Positions 32,050 to 41,116 of a DNA stretch of 64,000 nucleotides are shown here, piece after piece; position 1 is the first letter of the stretch, and each line of letters begins with the position of its first letter. The notes below the pieces were generated by a model. It made no database searches, was not told where the DNA came from, and was given only the letters and a program-made list of their open reading frames with translations. The DNA comes from Haloferax sp. Atlit-12N. GTDB taxonomy: Archaea; Halobacteriota; Halobacteria; Halobacteriales; Haloferacaceae. The stretch covers positions 1 through 64,000 of the forward strand of contig NZ_PSYW01000002.1 in assembly GCF_003383095.1 (NCBI RefSeq), written 5' to 3'. The position numbers and the translations under genes were made by a program.

Positions 32050-33924
32050 TCAGGCCCGCTTTTGAATCTCCTCGCGGAGCACGTCGCTGACGACGCCGCC
32101 GTCGGCCTTGCCGCGGAGCGCGCCCATCGCCTCGCCCATGAGCGCCGAGAACGCGCCCATGCCCTGCTGTTCGACCTGGTCGGCGTTGCGCTCGACGACC
32201 TCGGCGATGGCCTCGCGGACCTCGCCTTCGGAGACGCCGGAGAGGCCGGCCTCCTCGACGGCCTCCTCGGCCGTGAGGCTCGGGTTCTCGGCGATGGTGG
32301 CGAGCACGTCGTTGACGCCCTCCTTGGCGAGGTCGCCGTCCTCGACGAGATGCATGACCGCGAGCAGGTGGTCGTCGGTGAGTTCGGAGACGGCCACGTC
32401 GTCGCGGCGGAGTTCGGTCAGCGTCGATTCGAGCAGGCCCGCCGCGAACGTCGCGTCGATGCCGGCGTCCACCGCTTCTTCGAACAGCGGCATCTTCCGG
32501 CCGTAGGCGACTTGTTCTGCGAGACCGGCGTCAAGGCCGAACTCGGCTTGGTAGCGGTCGACCTTCTCGGTCAGGAGTTCGGGCGTCTCCACGTCGCTCG
32601 GGTCGAGGTCAACGGTGAGCACGTCCGTCTCGGGGTACATCCGGGCCGCGCCGGGGAGCGGTCGGAGGTAGCGCGTCGTGCCGTCGTCGTTAGCACCGCG
32701 GGTCTCCTCGGGGACCTCCTCGATGGCGACTTCGGCGCGCTCGGCGACCGCGTCGATGGCGAGGTCGGCCGTCTCGGGGTCGTCGGCGACGATGGCGACC
32801 GCGTCCTCGGGACCGGCGTCGACCGCCTCGCGGAGCGCCTCGACCTCGGCCTCGGTGACGCCGTAGGCCGGGAGTTCGTCGGTGTGGAAGATGCCACCCG
32901 CGCCGTGGCGCTTGGCGTGGTCGGAGAGTTCGGTACCGAGGCGGCGGTCGGGCTGGAGTTCGCGGCCGACGAGGCCGTCGAAGCCGTACAGGGGGACGGC
33001 CGTGACCTTCCCGCCGGCGTCCAGCGCGCCGCGGATGACGCCGGAGTCCGAGTCCTCGAACACGCCGGTCACGTCGGCCACGTCGCCAACGGACGCGTCG
33101 CGCGACTGGAGTTCGTCGCGAATCTCGACGAGTTCGGCCTGTCGACCGACCTCGAAGCGGACGATTTCGTCGATTTGGTCGAGCGCCTGCACGCCCTTGA
33201 TTTCGACGCGCGCGCCGTCGGCGATGGAGACGTTCACGTCCTGCCGGATGGTGCCGAGGCCGCGTTTGACCTTGCCCGTCGAGCGCAGGAGCATGCCGAT
33301 GGTCTGGGCCGCCTCGCGGGCCTGCTCGGGTGAGGAGATGTCCGGCCCGGTGCCGATTTCGACGAGCGGGATACCGAGGCGGTCGATACTGTAGAGAACG
33401 CCGTCGTCGCGCTCTTCGACGCGCTGGGCGGACTCCTCTTCGAGCATGAGGTCCACGACGGAGACGGGGCCGTCGCTGGTCTGAATCTCGCCTTCCTGCG
33501 CGATGAGAGACGAGCGCTGGAAGCCCGAGGTGTTCGAGCCGTCGATGACGAGTTTGCGCATGACGTGCGCCTCGTCGACGACGTTCATGTCGAGCAGTTC
33601 GGCGATCTGCATGGCGACCGTCCGCGCCTCGTGGTCGAGTTCGTGCGGCGGCTCGTCGTCCTCTTCGACCAGACAGGTCGAGTCGTAGGCGAGGTACTCG
33701 AACTCGCGTTCGACGCGGCTCTCTTCGAGCGCGGCGTCGTCGAGTTCACCCAGTTCGCTCTTGGTCGGATGGAGGAAGCGCGTGAACGTGCGCGCCGCCT
33801 CGTCGGGCTCGCGGAGGTCGGTCGGGCACCCGCAGAACAGCTTCGTCTCGGTGTCGAGTTGCTGGTGAATCTCCAGCCCAGCCACGAGGCCGAGGTCCTC
33901 GTAGTCGTAGTCGTACTCGGTCAT
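32050..33924 (-). CDS. gatE: Glu-tRNA(Gln) amidotransferase subunit E
   Basis: 624 aa. Archaeal GatE: LVAGLEIHQQLDTETKLFCG start, cradle domain with FLHPTKSELGELD, NTSGFQRSSL, SIDRLGIPLVEIGTGPDIS, GTIRQDVNVSIADGARVEIK, then the GAD insertion typical of GatE but not GatB (~290-410), then tail/YqeY-like helices ending GGVVSDVLREEIQKRA. With GatD it amidates misacylated Glu-tRNA(Gln), supplying Gln-tRNA in archaea. Length is normal. gatD is not in the window. Single-gene transcript facing away from halocyanin. Confidence 0.95.
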   Translation of the reverse strand: MTEYDYDYEDLGLVAGLEIHQQLDTETKLFCGCPTDLREPDEAARTFTRFLHPTKSELGELDDAALEESRVEREFEYLAYDSTCLVEEDDEPPHELDHEARTVAMQIAELLDMNVVDEAHVMRKLVIDGSNTSGFQRSSLIAQEGEIQTSDGPVSVVDLMLEEESAQRVEERDDGVLYSIDRLGIPLVEIGTGPDISSPEQAREAAQTIGMLLRSTGKVKRGLGTIRQDVNVSIADGARVEIKGVQALDQIDEIVRFEVGRQAELVEIRDELQSRDASVGDVADVTGVFEDSDSGVIRGALDAGGKVTAVPLYGFDGLVGRELQPDRRLGTELSDHAKRHGAGGIFHTDELPAYGVTEAEVEALREAVDAGPEDAVAIVADDPETADLAIDAVAERAEVAIEEVPEETRGANDDGTTRYLRPLPGAARMYPETDVLTVDLDPSDVETPELLTEKVDRYQAEFGLDAGLAEQVAYGRKMPLFEEAVDAGIDATFAAGLLESTLTELRRDDVAVSELTDDHLLAVMHLVEDGDLAKEGVNDVLATIAENPSLTAEEAVEEAGLSGVSEGEVREAIAEVVERNADQVEQQGMGAFSALMGEAMGALRGKADGGVVSDVLREEIQKRA

Positions 33925-33971
33925 TGGTACTCCCTGCGTTCGGGGGGAGTAAAAAAGGATTCAGTCTGCCG

Positions 33972-34136
33972 TCAGAGGCGACGAAGCCCCTCGCCGATAC
34001 CTTCGACCTGTTCACACTCGGGACAGACGTACGTCCACCCGTCGTTCGTCGCTCGTCCCTCCGGGAATACGGCCCCACAACCTCGACACTCCAACATGTC
34101 TCGCCCGCGGGCCCGCTGCTGTTGCAGTCCGGCCAT
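33972..34136 (-). CDS. Small zinc-ribbon (CPxCG-type) protein
   Basis: 54 aa. Contains CRGCGAVFPEG and YVCPECEQVEG: two CxxC knuckles 17 residues apart, a classical zinc-ribbon, as in the many small haloarchaeal zinc-finger proteins. Function unknown; such proteins often bind RNA or protein partners. ATG at 34136 chosen because a TATTTT element lies ~30 nt upstream; an internal ATG at 34097 would give 41 aa and still keep both knuckles. Directly downstream of the nested inverted repeat at 34187-34220. Confidence 0.75.
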   Translation of the reverse strand: MAGLQQQRARGRDMLECRGCGAVFPEGRATNDGWTYVCPECEQVEGIGEGLRRL

Positions 34137-34186
34137 ACTGGTATAATCGTCAAAATCAGGCTTCAAAATACCGATTTTAGAGATTT

Positions 34187-34220
34187 CGTGACAGTTCTTC
34201 TCCCGGGAGTGATTGTCACG
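34187..34220. promoter_or_regulatory. Nested inverted repeat upstream of the zinc-ribbon gene
   Basis: CGTGACA (34187-34193) and TGTCACG (34214-34220) form a perfect 7-bp stem whose 20-nt loop contains a second palindrome CTCCCGGGAG (34200-34209). An AT-rich box (GTAAATATAACC, about 34255-34266) reads as a promoter on the minus strand and would start RNA just before it, placing the structure in the 5' untranslated region. Confidence 0.4.
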
Positions 34221-34344
34221 GCGTCGCTGGAGTGCGATTGCTACCGCGAGACGAGTAAATATAACCGTCTCTGTGTCTGAACTGACCGAAATCGTCGAGC
34301 GCGCGACTCGAATCGGGGAACTTTCCCGGTCGCCCCGATGTATC

Positions 34345-34350
34345 AAAAAA
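34345..34350 (-). terminator. U-tract terminator of fumC
   Basis: On the minus strand a run of six T residues lies 22 nt after the fumC stop codon. Archaeal RNA polymerase terminates at such U-tracts without a hairpin. A run of six A residues (34359-34354 on the minus strand) precedes it and could pair with it weakly. Confidence 0.5.
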
Positions 34351-34371
34351 TGGACTGTTTTTTGGGCGGGC

Positions 34372-35781
34372 TCAGTCGTCGCCGAGAATACCGCGATGGG
34401 TCATCTTTTCGGGGTCGAGCACCTCGTCGGCTTCCTCCTCAGTGAGGTAGCCTTCGTCGACGGCGACCTGCCGGACGCTCTTCCCGTCCGCAAGCGCCTT
34501 CTTGGCGACCTTCGAGGCCTTGTCGTAACCGATTGCGGGGTTGAGCGCCGTCGCCAGCGCCATCGACTGCTCGACCCGCGTCTCGCAGTGTTCCTCGTTG
34601 GCTTCGAGCTTGGCGACGAAGCGCTCGGCGAACACCTCGGAGGAGTTCGCCAGCAGTTTCGCCGATTCGAGGAAGTTGTGCGCGAGGACGGGCTTGTAGA
34701 GGTTGAGGTCGATTTGGCCCTCGGCGGCACCGGCGGAGACGGCGGCGTCGTTGCCGACGACCTGCTTGTGGACCTGATTGACGGCCTCCGCGACGACCGG
34801 GTTGATCTTGCCGGGCATGATGGAGGAGCCGGGCTGGTTCTCCGGCTGTTCGAGTTCGCCGAGCCCGTTGCGCGGGCCGGACGCGAGCAGGCGGAGGTCG
34901 TTGGCGATTTTGTTGAGGGAGCCGGCGACCGTGCGGAGCGCGCCGTGGGCCTCGCTCATCGCGTCGTGGGCCGCCTGCGCCTCGAAGTGGTTGTCGGCCT
35001 CGCGGAACTCGACACCGGTCTCCTCGGACATGTACTCCGCGGCCTTCGCCGGGAACTCGGGGTGCGTGTTCAGCCCCGTGCCGACCGCGGTGCCGCCGAG
35101 CGCGAGTTCGCCGAGGTGCTCGCGCACGTTCTCGACGCGGCGGACGCCCTTTTCGACCTGCGTGCGGTAGCCGCCGAACTCCTGTCCGAGGCGGACGGGC
35201 GTGGCGTCCTGCAGGTGGGTGCGGCCGGTCTTGACGACGCCGTCGAACTCGTCTTCCTTGTCGCCGAGCGCCTCGGCGAGCGTCTCCAGCGCGGGGAGGA
35301 GGTCCTTCTCGACGGCTTCGAGGGAGGCGACGTGCATGGCGGTCGGAATCACGTCGTTCGAGGACTGACCGAAGTTGACGTGGTCGTTCGGGTGGACGAC
35401 GCGGTCGCCGATGCCCTCGCCCATAATCTCCGCGGCGCGGTTGGCGATGACCTCGTTGGCGTTCATGTTCGAGGAGGTCCCGGAACCGGTCTGGAACACG
35501 TCGACGGGGAACTGGTCGTCGAGTTCGCCGGCGATGACCTCGTCGGCGGCCTCGACGATGGCGGCCGCGACGTCCTCGTCTATCATGCCGAGGTCGCGGT
35601 TGGCCTGCGCGGCGGCCTTCTTCACTACGCCGAGCGCGCGGACGAAGCGCCGCCCGAAGGTGATACCGGAGATGGGGAAGTTCTCGACCGCCCGCTGGGT
35701 CTGTGCGCCCCAGTAGGCGTCGACAGGAACTTCCATCTCGCCGAGACTGTCCCGCTCGATTCGATAATCATCGTCGCCCAT
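34372..35781 (-). CDS. fumC: Fumarate hydratase, class II
   Basis: 469 aa. Fumarase/aspartase superfamily: RIERDSLGEMEVPVDAYWGA, FQTGSGTSSNMNANEVIANR, NDHVNFGQSSNDVIPTAMH, KTGRTHLQDATPVRLGQEF, and the signature QPGSSIMPGKINPVVAEAVN. It interconverts fumarate and L-malate in the TCA cycle; the AHDAMSEAHGAL region and the GSSxMPxKxNP loop match class II fumarase rather than aspartase or argininosuccinate lyase. ATG at 35781 gives MGDDDYRIERDSLGEMEVPV; the 21-residue in-frame extension crosses its promoter. The AT-rich divergent region separates it from the sugar importer. Confidence 0.94.
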   Translation of the reverse strand: MGDDDYRIERDSLGEMEVPVDAYWGAQTQRAVENFPISGITFGRRFVRALGVVKKAAAQANRDLGMIDEDVAAAIVEAADEVIAGELDDQFPVDVFQTGSGTSSNMNANEVIANRAAEIMGEGIGDRVVHPNDHVNFGQSSNDVIPTAMHVASLEAVEKDLLPALETLAEALGDKEDEFDGVVKTGRTHLQDATPVRLGQEFGGYRTQVEKGVRRVENVREHLGELALGGTAVGTGLNTHPEFPAKAAEYMSEETGVEFREADNHFEAQAAHDAMSEAHGALRTVAGSLNKIANDLRLLASGPRNGLGELEQPENQPGSSIMPGKINPVVAEAVNQVHKQVVGNDAAVSAGAAEGQIDLNLYKPVLAHNFLESAKLLANSSEVFAERFVAKLEANEEHCETRVEQSMALATALNPAIGYDKASKVAKKALADGKSVRQVAVDEGYLTEEEADEVLDPEKMTHRGILGDD

Positions 35782-36024
35782 GGCTCGGGGGTCGTTTTGG
35801 CAGGGGGTAAAATCCATTGGTCCGTGCGCCCGACTCTCGTTCATGAAAATTAACTCATGTTTGAATAATTATTAATCGTCTCTGTAAGTGGATGCAGTCT
35901 TTCGATTCTGACTAGACAGTTATCTGATGACAAAAAAATTTACTCGATTTCGAATTGTTGATTTGGAAAGTCTTAAGTAAATCGTGTAAAATTCATTGGC
36001 TGGACTTGTCACGGACCAACAATC
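35782..36024. promoter_or_regulatory. AT-rich divergent promoter region fumC / sugar ABC importer
   Basis: 243 bp, the most AT-rich stretch of this part. TTGAATAATTATTAATCG (about 35859-35877) fits a TATA/UP-type element for the fumC side or a remote start. For the importer, GTCTTAAGTAAATCG (about 35969-35983) is a candidate TATA box ~45 nt before the ATG, with GTGTAAAATTC closer. CTTAAG is palindromic. No gene is present. Confidence 0.5.
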
Positions 36025-37395
36025 ATGACTGACACACCCGATTCGGACGACGTTTCTCGACGCACGTATCTCAAACTCGCCGGCGGTGCCGGAGCCGCGA
36101 CCTTCCTCGCGGGCTGTACCGGCGGCGGCGGAGAGTCGACGACGGAGTCCACGGACGGTTCCGGCGACTCCGAGAGCACCGAGGAGACGAGCGGTGACGA
36201 CTCCGACTCCTCGACGGAGTACAACGCGCTCGAAGTGCAGCACTGGTGGACCGGCGGCGACGGCGGTGCCGCGGCGCAGGCGCTCCTCGAAGGCTTCAAC
36301 GAGCAGTACCCGGACATCGAACTCACGGAGAACCCCGTCGCGGGCGGCGCTGGCCAGAACCTCCGCGCGGTCATCAAAAAGCGCATCCTGAACAACGACC
36401 CGCCGAGCACGTGGCAGGCGTGGCCCGGCGCGAACCTCCAGCCCTTCACGGACGCCGACAAACTGGAGGACATCGAGGAGTCCGTCTGGGGCCACAACGA
36501 CATGAAGAACGCCTACCTCGACGGCCCCCAAGAGGCGGCTCAGCCGGCCGGTAACTACGTTTCGGTCCCGCTGAACATCCACCGTCTCAACAACCTCTTT
36601 TACAACGTCGAGGTCGTCGAAGACGCGGGCGTCGACCCCGCGAACATCGACTCGCCGAGCGCCCTCGTGGACGCGATGGCGACCGTCGAAGAGGCGGGCT
36701 ACGTCGGGATGGCTCAGCAGACGAACTCCGCGTGGTCGACCGGCCAGCTCTGGGCGCAGGTGCTCCTCGGCGAGTACGGCGCAGACGTGTACGCCGACGT
36801 GACCGCCGGCAACGTCGAAGCCAACGCGGACGCCGTCCGCGACTCGCTCGACATCGTCAAGCAGTACTCCGAGTACTACCCGAACGACGCCGGTTCCATC
36901 TCGTGGCAGGACGCCAACTCGAAGGTCATCTCGGGCGACGCGGCGTTCTTCCACCAGGGCGACTGGGCGGCCGGAATGTACCGCGCACAGGACGACTTCG
37001 AGTACGAGACCAACTGGGACCACGTCGCGTTCCCGGGCACTGAGGGACTCTACTCGCTCAACATGGACTCGTTCCCGATGCCGACGAACAACCCGTCGCC
37101 CGAGGCGACGAAGGCGTTCCTCCGCTACGTCGGCTCGGTCGACGCCCAAGAGCGGTTCAACCCGAAGAAGGGCTCCATCCCGCCGCGGACCGACGTGCCG
37201 CAGGACGCCTTCGGGCCGTTCCTCCAGAACCAGATGGACGACTTCTCCAACTCCGAGGCTCAGCCGCTGTCGATTCAGCACGGCCTCGCCGTCGCCCCCG
37301 ACGCGCTCACCGCGTTCGAGGACGCGATGGCCTCGTTCATCTCCAGCTACGACGTGGAGGCGGCCTACAGCGCCATCCAGTCGGCGTTCCAGTAA
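36025..37395 (+). CDS. Sugar ABC transporter substrate-binding Tat lipoprotein
   Basis: 456 aa. Tat-lipobox SRRTYLKLAGGAGAATFLAGC, then a Ser/Thr/Glu-rich linker, then an extracellular sugar-binding domain (solute-binding family 1): LEVQHWWTGGDGGAAAQALL, VPLNIHRLNNLFYNVEVVED, FFHQGDWAAGMY, PFGP-type ending. The VPLNIHR and HQGDWAAG blocks resemble bacterial GtsA-type glucose/mannose-binding proteins. It captures sugar outside the cell and feeds the two permeases directly downstream. Ligand identity is inferred. First gene of a four-gene operon. Confidence 0.9.
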   Translation: MTDTPDSDDVSRRTYLKLAGGAGAATFLAGCTGGGGESTTESTDGSGDSESTEETSGDDSDSSTEYNALEVQHWWTGGDGGAAAQALLEGFNEQYPDIELTENPVAGGAGQNLRAVIKKRILNNDPPSTWQAWPGANLQPFTDADKLEDIEESVWGHNDMKNAYLDGPQEAAQPAGNYVSVPLNIHRLNNLFYNVEVVEDAGVDPANIDSPSALVDAMATVEEAGYVGMAQQTNSAWSTGQLWAQVLLGEYGADVYADVTAGNVEANADAVRDSLDIVKQYSEYYPNDAGSISWQDANSKVISGDAAFFHQGDWAAGMYRAQDDFEYETNWDHVAFPGTEGLYSLNMDSFPMPTNNPSPEATKAFLRYVGSVDAQERFNPKKGSIPPRTDVPQDAFGPFLQNQMDDFSNSEAQPLSIQHGLAVAPDALTAFEDAMASFISSYDVEAAYSAIQSAFQ

Positions 37396-37419
37396 GGGAA
37401 CACTCCCCCATTTCCGATT

Positions 37420-38490
37420 ATGTCATCACACATCCTCAAGCGACTCCTGGACCGTCTGCGAGACGACGGCCAGCCGGTTCGAACCGACGGCGGGACGGCC
37501 GCCGCGGGGAACGAAACGGCCGGGGGCGGCTCCGACCTCGGGTCGGCGCTGTCGTCGCTCCGCGAGAGTGACGCGGTCCGCTCCGCGCCGTTTTGGCTCC
37601 CGCCGTTCCTGCTGATGGGCTTTTTCGTCTACGGCGCTATCAGCTGGAACATCGTCATCTCCTTCACCGACTTCGGCGGGCTCACACTGCCGACGTACGA
37701 CCCCTCGACGTTCGACCTGGAGATGTACCGGCGGGCCTTCTCGGACGGCCAGTTCTGGATCGCCACCCGGAACACGTTCGTGCTCCTCATCTCGTTTACC
37801 GGCCTCTCGCTGGCCGGGGGGCTCGGCCTCGCCATCCTCGTCGACCGCGGCATCCGGTTCGAAAACTGGTTCCGCACCATCTACCTCCTGCCGTTCAGCC
37901 TGTCGTTCGTCGTGACGGCGGTGTTCTGGCGGTGGATGTACAACTTCGATTCGGGGCTCATCAACGCCTTCCTGCGGAGTATCGGCCTCGACTTCGTCGC
38001 GTCGAAGTGGCTCACCGGCAGCATCGACACGGGCGCGCTCGGGGCGATACCGCTCGTCCCAGACACGTTCTACTTCAAGCTGTTCGCGGTCATCTTCGCG
38101 CTACTCTGGCAGTTCAGCGGCTACGCGATGGTCGTCTACCTCGCGGGGCTCCGCGCGATTCCGAACGACCAGTACGAGGCCGCGCGGGTCGACGGCGCGT
38201 CCATCCTGCGGATGTACCGGCGGGTCATCCTGCCGCAACTCCGCGCCTCGACAGTGAGCGCCGCGGTCGTCCTCATGGTGTTCGCGCTCAAGGCGTTCGA
38301 CTTCCTGTACGTCCTGTTCGGGAGCAACCCCGGACCGACGGCGGACATCCTCTCGACGATGATGTACCGACAGGCGTTCTCCGCCAACCAGTGGGCCTAC
38401 GGCTCCGCAATCGCCGTAATCCTGTTCCTCGTGGCACTGACCGTGGTCGCGCCGTACCTCTACGGCGAGTACCGGCGGGGTGAACTATGA
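37420..38490 (+). CDS. Sugar ABC transporter permease (MalF-like)
   Basis: 356 aa. A ~60-residue hydrophilic N-terminus precedes six transmembrane helices of the BPD-type permease domain (from FWLPPFLLMGFFVYGAISWN). The EAA loop that contacts the ATPase reads QYEAARVDGASILRMYRRVI. Pairs with the next permease, whose start overlaps its stop by 4 bp (ATGA). CUT1-type sugar uptake. Confidence 0.9.
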   Translation: MSSHILKRLLDRLRDDGQPVRTDGGTAAAGNETAGGGSDLGSALSSLRESDAVRSAPFWLPPFLLMGFFVYGAISWNIVISFTDFGGLTLPTYDPSTFDLEMYRRAFSDGQFWIATRNTFVLLISFTGLSLAGGLGLAILVDRGIRFENWFRTIYLLPFSLSFVVTAVFWRWMYNFDSGLINAFLRSIGLDFVASKWLTGSIDTGALGAIPLVPDTFYFKLFAVIFALLWQFSGYAMVVYLAGLRAIPNDQYEAARVDGASILRMYRRVILPQLRASTVSAAVVLMVFALKAFDFLYVLFGSNPGPTADILSTMMYRQAFSANQWAYGSAIAVILFLVALTVVAPYLYGEYRRGEL

Positions 38491-39446
38491 GCGTCCGCGA
38501 CGACCTCGCAGAGCGAGTCGGCGTCGACCTCGAAGCCATCGACCCGCTGCGCGTCGCCCTCTACGCGACGCTCGTCGGGCTGGTGGCGTTCTACCTGTCG
38601 CCCCTCGAATCGGGGCTGATGACCGCGCTGAAGACCGAAGCCGAGTTCGCCACGTCGCCGCCGTTCGTGCCGCCGACGGTCGAGGGCTTCACGCTCGAAC
38701 CGTTCGGCGTCGCCCTCGACACGCTGTCGTCGGCCATCCTCAACAGCATCATGCTGGCCGTGCCGGCGACGGTGCTGTCGGCGCTGTTCGGCAGTTTCGC
38801 CGCCTACGGCCTCACGAACTTCGAGTGGCGCGGCCAACTCGGCGTCGTCGCGCTGTTCATTGCGGGCATCTTCATCCCGTACCAGGCGGTTCTCATCCCG
38901 CTGTCGCGGCTCTGGGCCATCGTGGACACCCAGGAGTTGCTCGCGCCGGTTCTCGACATCACGGTGTTCTCGGCGCAGGTGCCCGTCCTCGGGACGGTCG
39001 AACTCGCCACCCACCCGCACTACGCGAGCATCATCAACCTCATCATCACCCACACGGCGTACGGGATTCCCATCACGACGCTGTTGTTCCGAGGCTACTA
39101 CAAGAAGCTCTCGACGGAGATGCTGGAGGCCGCTCGCCTCGACGGCGCAGGCGCGTTCACCGTCTACCGCCGCATCGTGCTCCCGCTTTCGATGCCGATG
39201 TTCGCGGTGACGCTCATCTACCAGTTCACGCAGGTCTGGAACGACCTGCTGTTCGCGCTCATCATCATCCCCTCGGGGTCCGGCCCCGCGGCGGTGGCGA
39301 CCATCGCGCTCAACGAACTGACCGGCGGCATCATCCAGACGTTCAACACGCAGATGGCCGGCGCGTTCGTCGCCGCCCTGCCGACGTTGCTCGTCTACGT
39401 TCTGTTCGGGGACAAGTTCGCGAAGGGGGTCGCAGGCAACACATGA
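38487..39446 (+). CDS. Sugar ABC transporter permease (MalG-like)
   Basis: 319 aa. Six-helix permease partner: first helix VALYATLVGLVAFYLSPLES, long periplasm-facing loop, EAA motif MLEAARLDGAGAFTVYRRIV. Together with the MalF-like subunit it forms the channel. Start overlaps the previous gene (ATGA), so the two are coupled. Followed after 90 bp by the ATPase gene; that gap encodes only short Arg/Thr codons and no convincing protein. Confidence 0.9.
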   Translation: MSVRDDLAERVGVDLEAIDPLRVALYATLVGLVAFYLSPLESGLMTALKTEAEFATSPPFVPPTVEGFTLEPFGVALDTLSSAILNSIMLAVPATVLSALFGSFAAYGLTNFEWRGQLGVVALFIAGIFIPYQAVLIPLSRLWAIVDTQELLAPVLDITVFSAQVPVLGTVELATHPHYASIINLIITHTAYGIPITTLLFRGYYKKLSTEMLEAARLDGAGAFTVYRRIVLPLSMPMFAVTLIYQFTQVWNDLLFALIIIPSGSGPAAVATIALNELTGGIIQTFNTQMAGAFVAALPTLLVYVLFGDKFAKGVAGNT

Positions 39447-39536
39447 ACCGACTCGCACGCGTCGCGGTCGGCCGCCGCCGCCGTCGCACCCCTCTCGTCG
39501 CATCGCAGACGACCACCACGACACGCACACAGACCC

Positions 39537-40676
39537 ATGGCTGACCTCACGCTCGACCACGTATCGAAGTTCTTCGACGACGGCGGCTCCAAAGTCGTCG
39601 CCGTCGACGACGCCTCCGTGACCATCGAGGACGGCGAGTTCCTCGTCCTCGTCGGTCCCTCGGGGTGCGGCAAATCGACCACGCTCCGCATGATCGCGGG
39701 GCTGGAAACCGTCTCCGAGGGCGAGATTCGCCTCGGCGACGACCGGATGGACAACCGCCCGCCGCGCGACCGGGACATCGCGATGGTGTTCCAGTCGTAC
39801 GCGCTGTACCCCCACATGACCGTCCGTGGGAACATGCGCTTCGGGCTGGAGGAGTCGACCGATATGGCCGACGCCGACATCGACGAACTCGTCGAAGAGA
39901 CGTCGTCCATGCTCGGCATCGCCGACCTGCTCGACCGCAAGCCCGGCGAACTCTCCGGCGGCCAGCAACAGCGGGTCGCCCTCGGGCGCGCAATCGTGCG
40001 CGACCCCGAGGTGTTCCTGATGGACGAACCGCTGTCCAACCTCGACGCCAAACTCCGCTCGCAGATGCGGACCGAACTCCAGCGCCTGCAGGAGGACCTC
40101 GGCGTCACCACCGTCTACGTCACCCACGACCAGACGGAGGCGATGACGATGGGCGACCGAATCGCCATCCTCAACGACGGCGAACTCCAGCAGGTCGCCA
40201 CGCCGCTGGAGGCGTACCACCGGCCGGCGAACCGGTTCGTCGCGGGCTTCATCGGTGAGCCGTCGATGAACTTCTTCGAGATGGACGTGCAGGGCGACGA
40301 ACTCGTCGGCGACGCCTTCTCCTACGACCTCTCCGCGAAGTCCGCGGAGGCAGTCGAGGGCTCGGAGCGCGTCACGCTCGGCATCCGCCCCGAGGACATC
40401 GAAGTCATCGGCGACGCGGCCGCGGACCACGCCTACGAGACGACCGTCGACGTGGTCGAACCGATGGGCAATGAGAACGCGGTCTACCTCGAACTCGGCG
40501 GCGAGCGCCGCTTCGTCGCCACCGTTGGCGGCATGCGCCGGGTCGAAGCCGGCGAGTCCGTCGTCGCCCGCATCCCCGAGGACGCGGTTCACCTGTTCGA
40601 CGCGACCACCGGCGAGACGCTCCAGAATCGGTCGTTAGAATCGGCCGACCTCGACGCGCCGGAAGCGAACCTCTGA
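39537..40676 (+). CDS. Sugar ABC transporter ATP-binding protein (MalK/UgpC-like)
   Basis: 379 aa. Walker A LVGPSGCGKSTTLRMIAGLE, Q-loop AMVFQSYALYPHMTV, signature ELSGGQQQRVALGRAIV, Walker B FLMDEPLSNLDAKLR and H-loop VYVTHDQTEAM. After residue ~240 comes the MalK-type regulatory OB domain (GIRPEDIEVIGD, MGNENAVYLELGGERRFVAT). It powers sugar import by dimerising beneath the two permeases. Such ATPases can be shared among several sugar importers in haloarchaea. Last gene of the operon. Confidence 0.93.
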   Translation: MADLTLDHVSKFFDDGGSKVVAVDDASVTIEDGEFLVLVGPSGCGKSTTLRMIAGLETVSEGEIRLGDDRMDNRPPRDRDIAMVFQSYALYPHMTVRGNMRFGLEESTDMADADIDELVEETSSMLGIADLLDRKPGELSGGQQQRVALGRAIVRDPEVFLMDEPLSNLDAKLRSQMRTELQRLQEDLGVTTVYVTHDQTEAMTMGDRIAILNDGELQQVATPLEAYHRPANRFVAGFIGEPSMNFFEMDVQGDELVGDAFSYDLSAKSAEAVEGSERVTLGIRPEDIEVIGDAAADHAYETTVDVVEPMGNENAVYLELGGERRFVATVGGMRRVEAGESVVARIPEDAVHLFDATTGETLQNRSLESADLDAPEANL

Positions 40677-40762
40677 GCGGGCGTCCGGTTTCAGCCGGGT
40701 TCAGTCAGTCGGTCGCTTTTCGGTCCGGTCCCTTTTCCTCAGTTCGTCGGTCGCGGCGGTGC

Positions 40763-41026
40763 TCACTCCTCCAGCGACGCGTACTCCTTGGGCGTGTACG
40801 TCTTCAGTTCCATCGCGTGGATGTCCGTCGTCATGTGGTCGCCGAGGGCGTCGTAGACGAGTTGGTGCTGCTTGACGAGCGTCTTCCCCTCGAAGGCGGG
40901 CGAGACGACGACGGCGGCGTAGTGGTCGTCCTCGTGGTTCTCGTCGACCGTCCGGGGCCGCGAGACCGTCGCGTCGGCGTCCTCGATGTGCGATTCGATG
41001 AGTTCCTCGATGGCGGCGAGTTCCAT
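40763..41026 (-). CDS. bolA: BolA family protein
   Basis: 87 aa. BolA fold: IEELIESHIEDADATVSRPR, then DDHYAAVVVSPAFEGKTLVK, then QHQLVYDALGDHMTTDIHAM, ELKTYTPKEY. The FVxSxxFxGKxxxxRHRxVxxxL-type core is recognisable with Gln-His replacing Arg-His. Bacterial and eukaryotic BolA proteins work with monothiol glutaredoxins in iron-sulphur handling or as regulators. Here no glutaredoxin is adjacent. ATG at 41026; divergent from 41117. Confidence 0.85.
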   Translation of the reverse strand: MELAAIEELIESHIEDADATVSRPRTVDENHEDDHYAAVVVSPAFEGKTLVKQHQLVYDALGDHMTTDIHAMELKTYTPKEYASLEE

Positions 41027-41116
41027 GTGCGTACTGGCGGCCCGCGCCGGCAAAAAGCGTCCGGGAAGCGGGCGCACTCGCGGAGGTTTTTATCCGGTGG
41101 CGACCCACCTCGGTTC

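Noticed and set aside
34213..35853. Plus-strand open frame of 546 codons over fumC
   Set aside because: Antisense to a fully conserved fumarase.
39447..39536. Gap between permease and ATPase genes as a small gene
   Set aside because: Gives only short Arg/Thr-rich peptides; more likely spacer within the operon.
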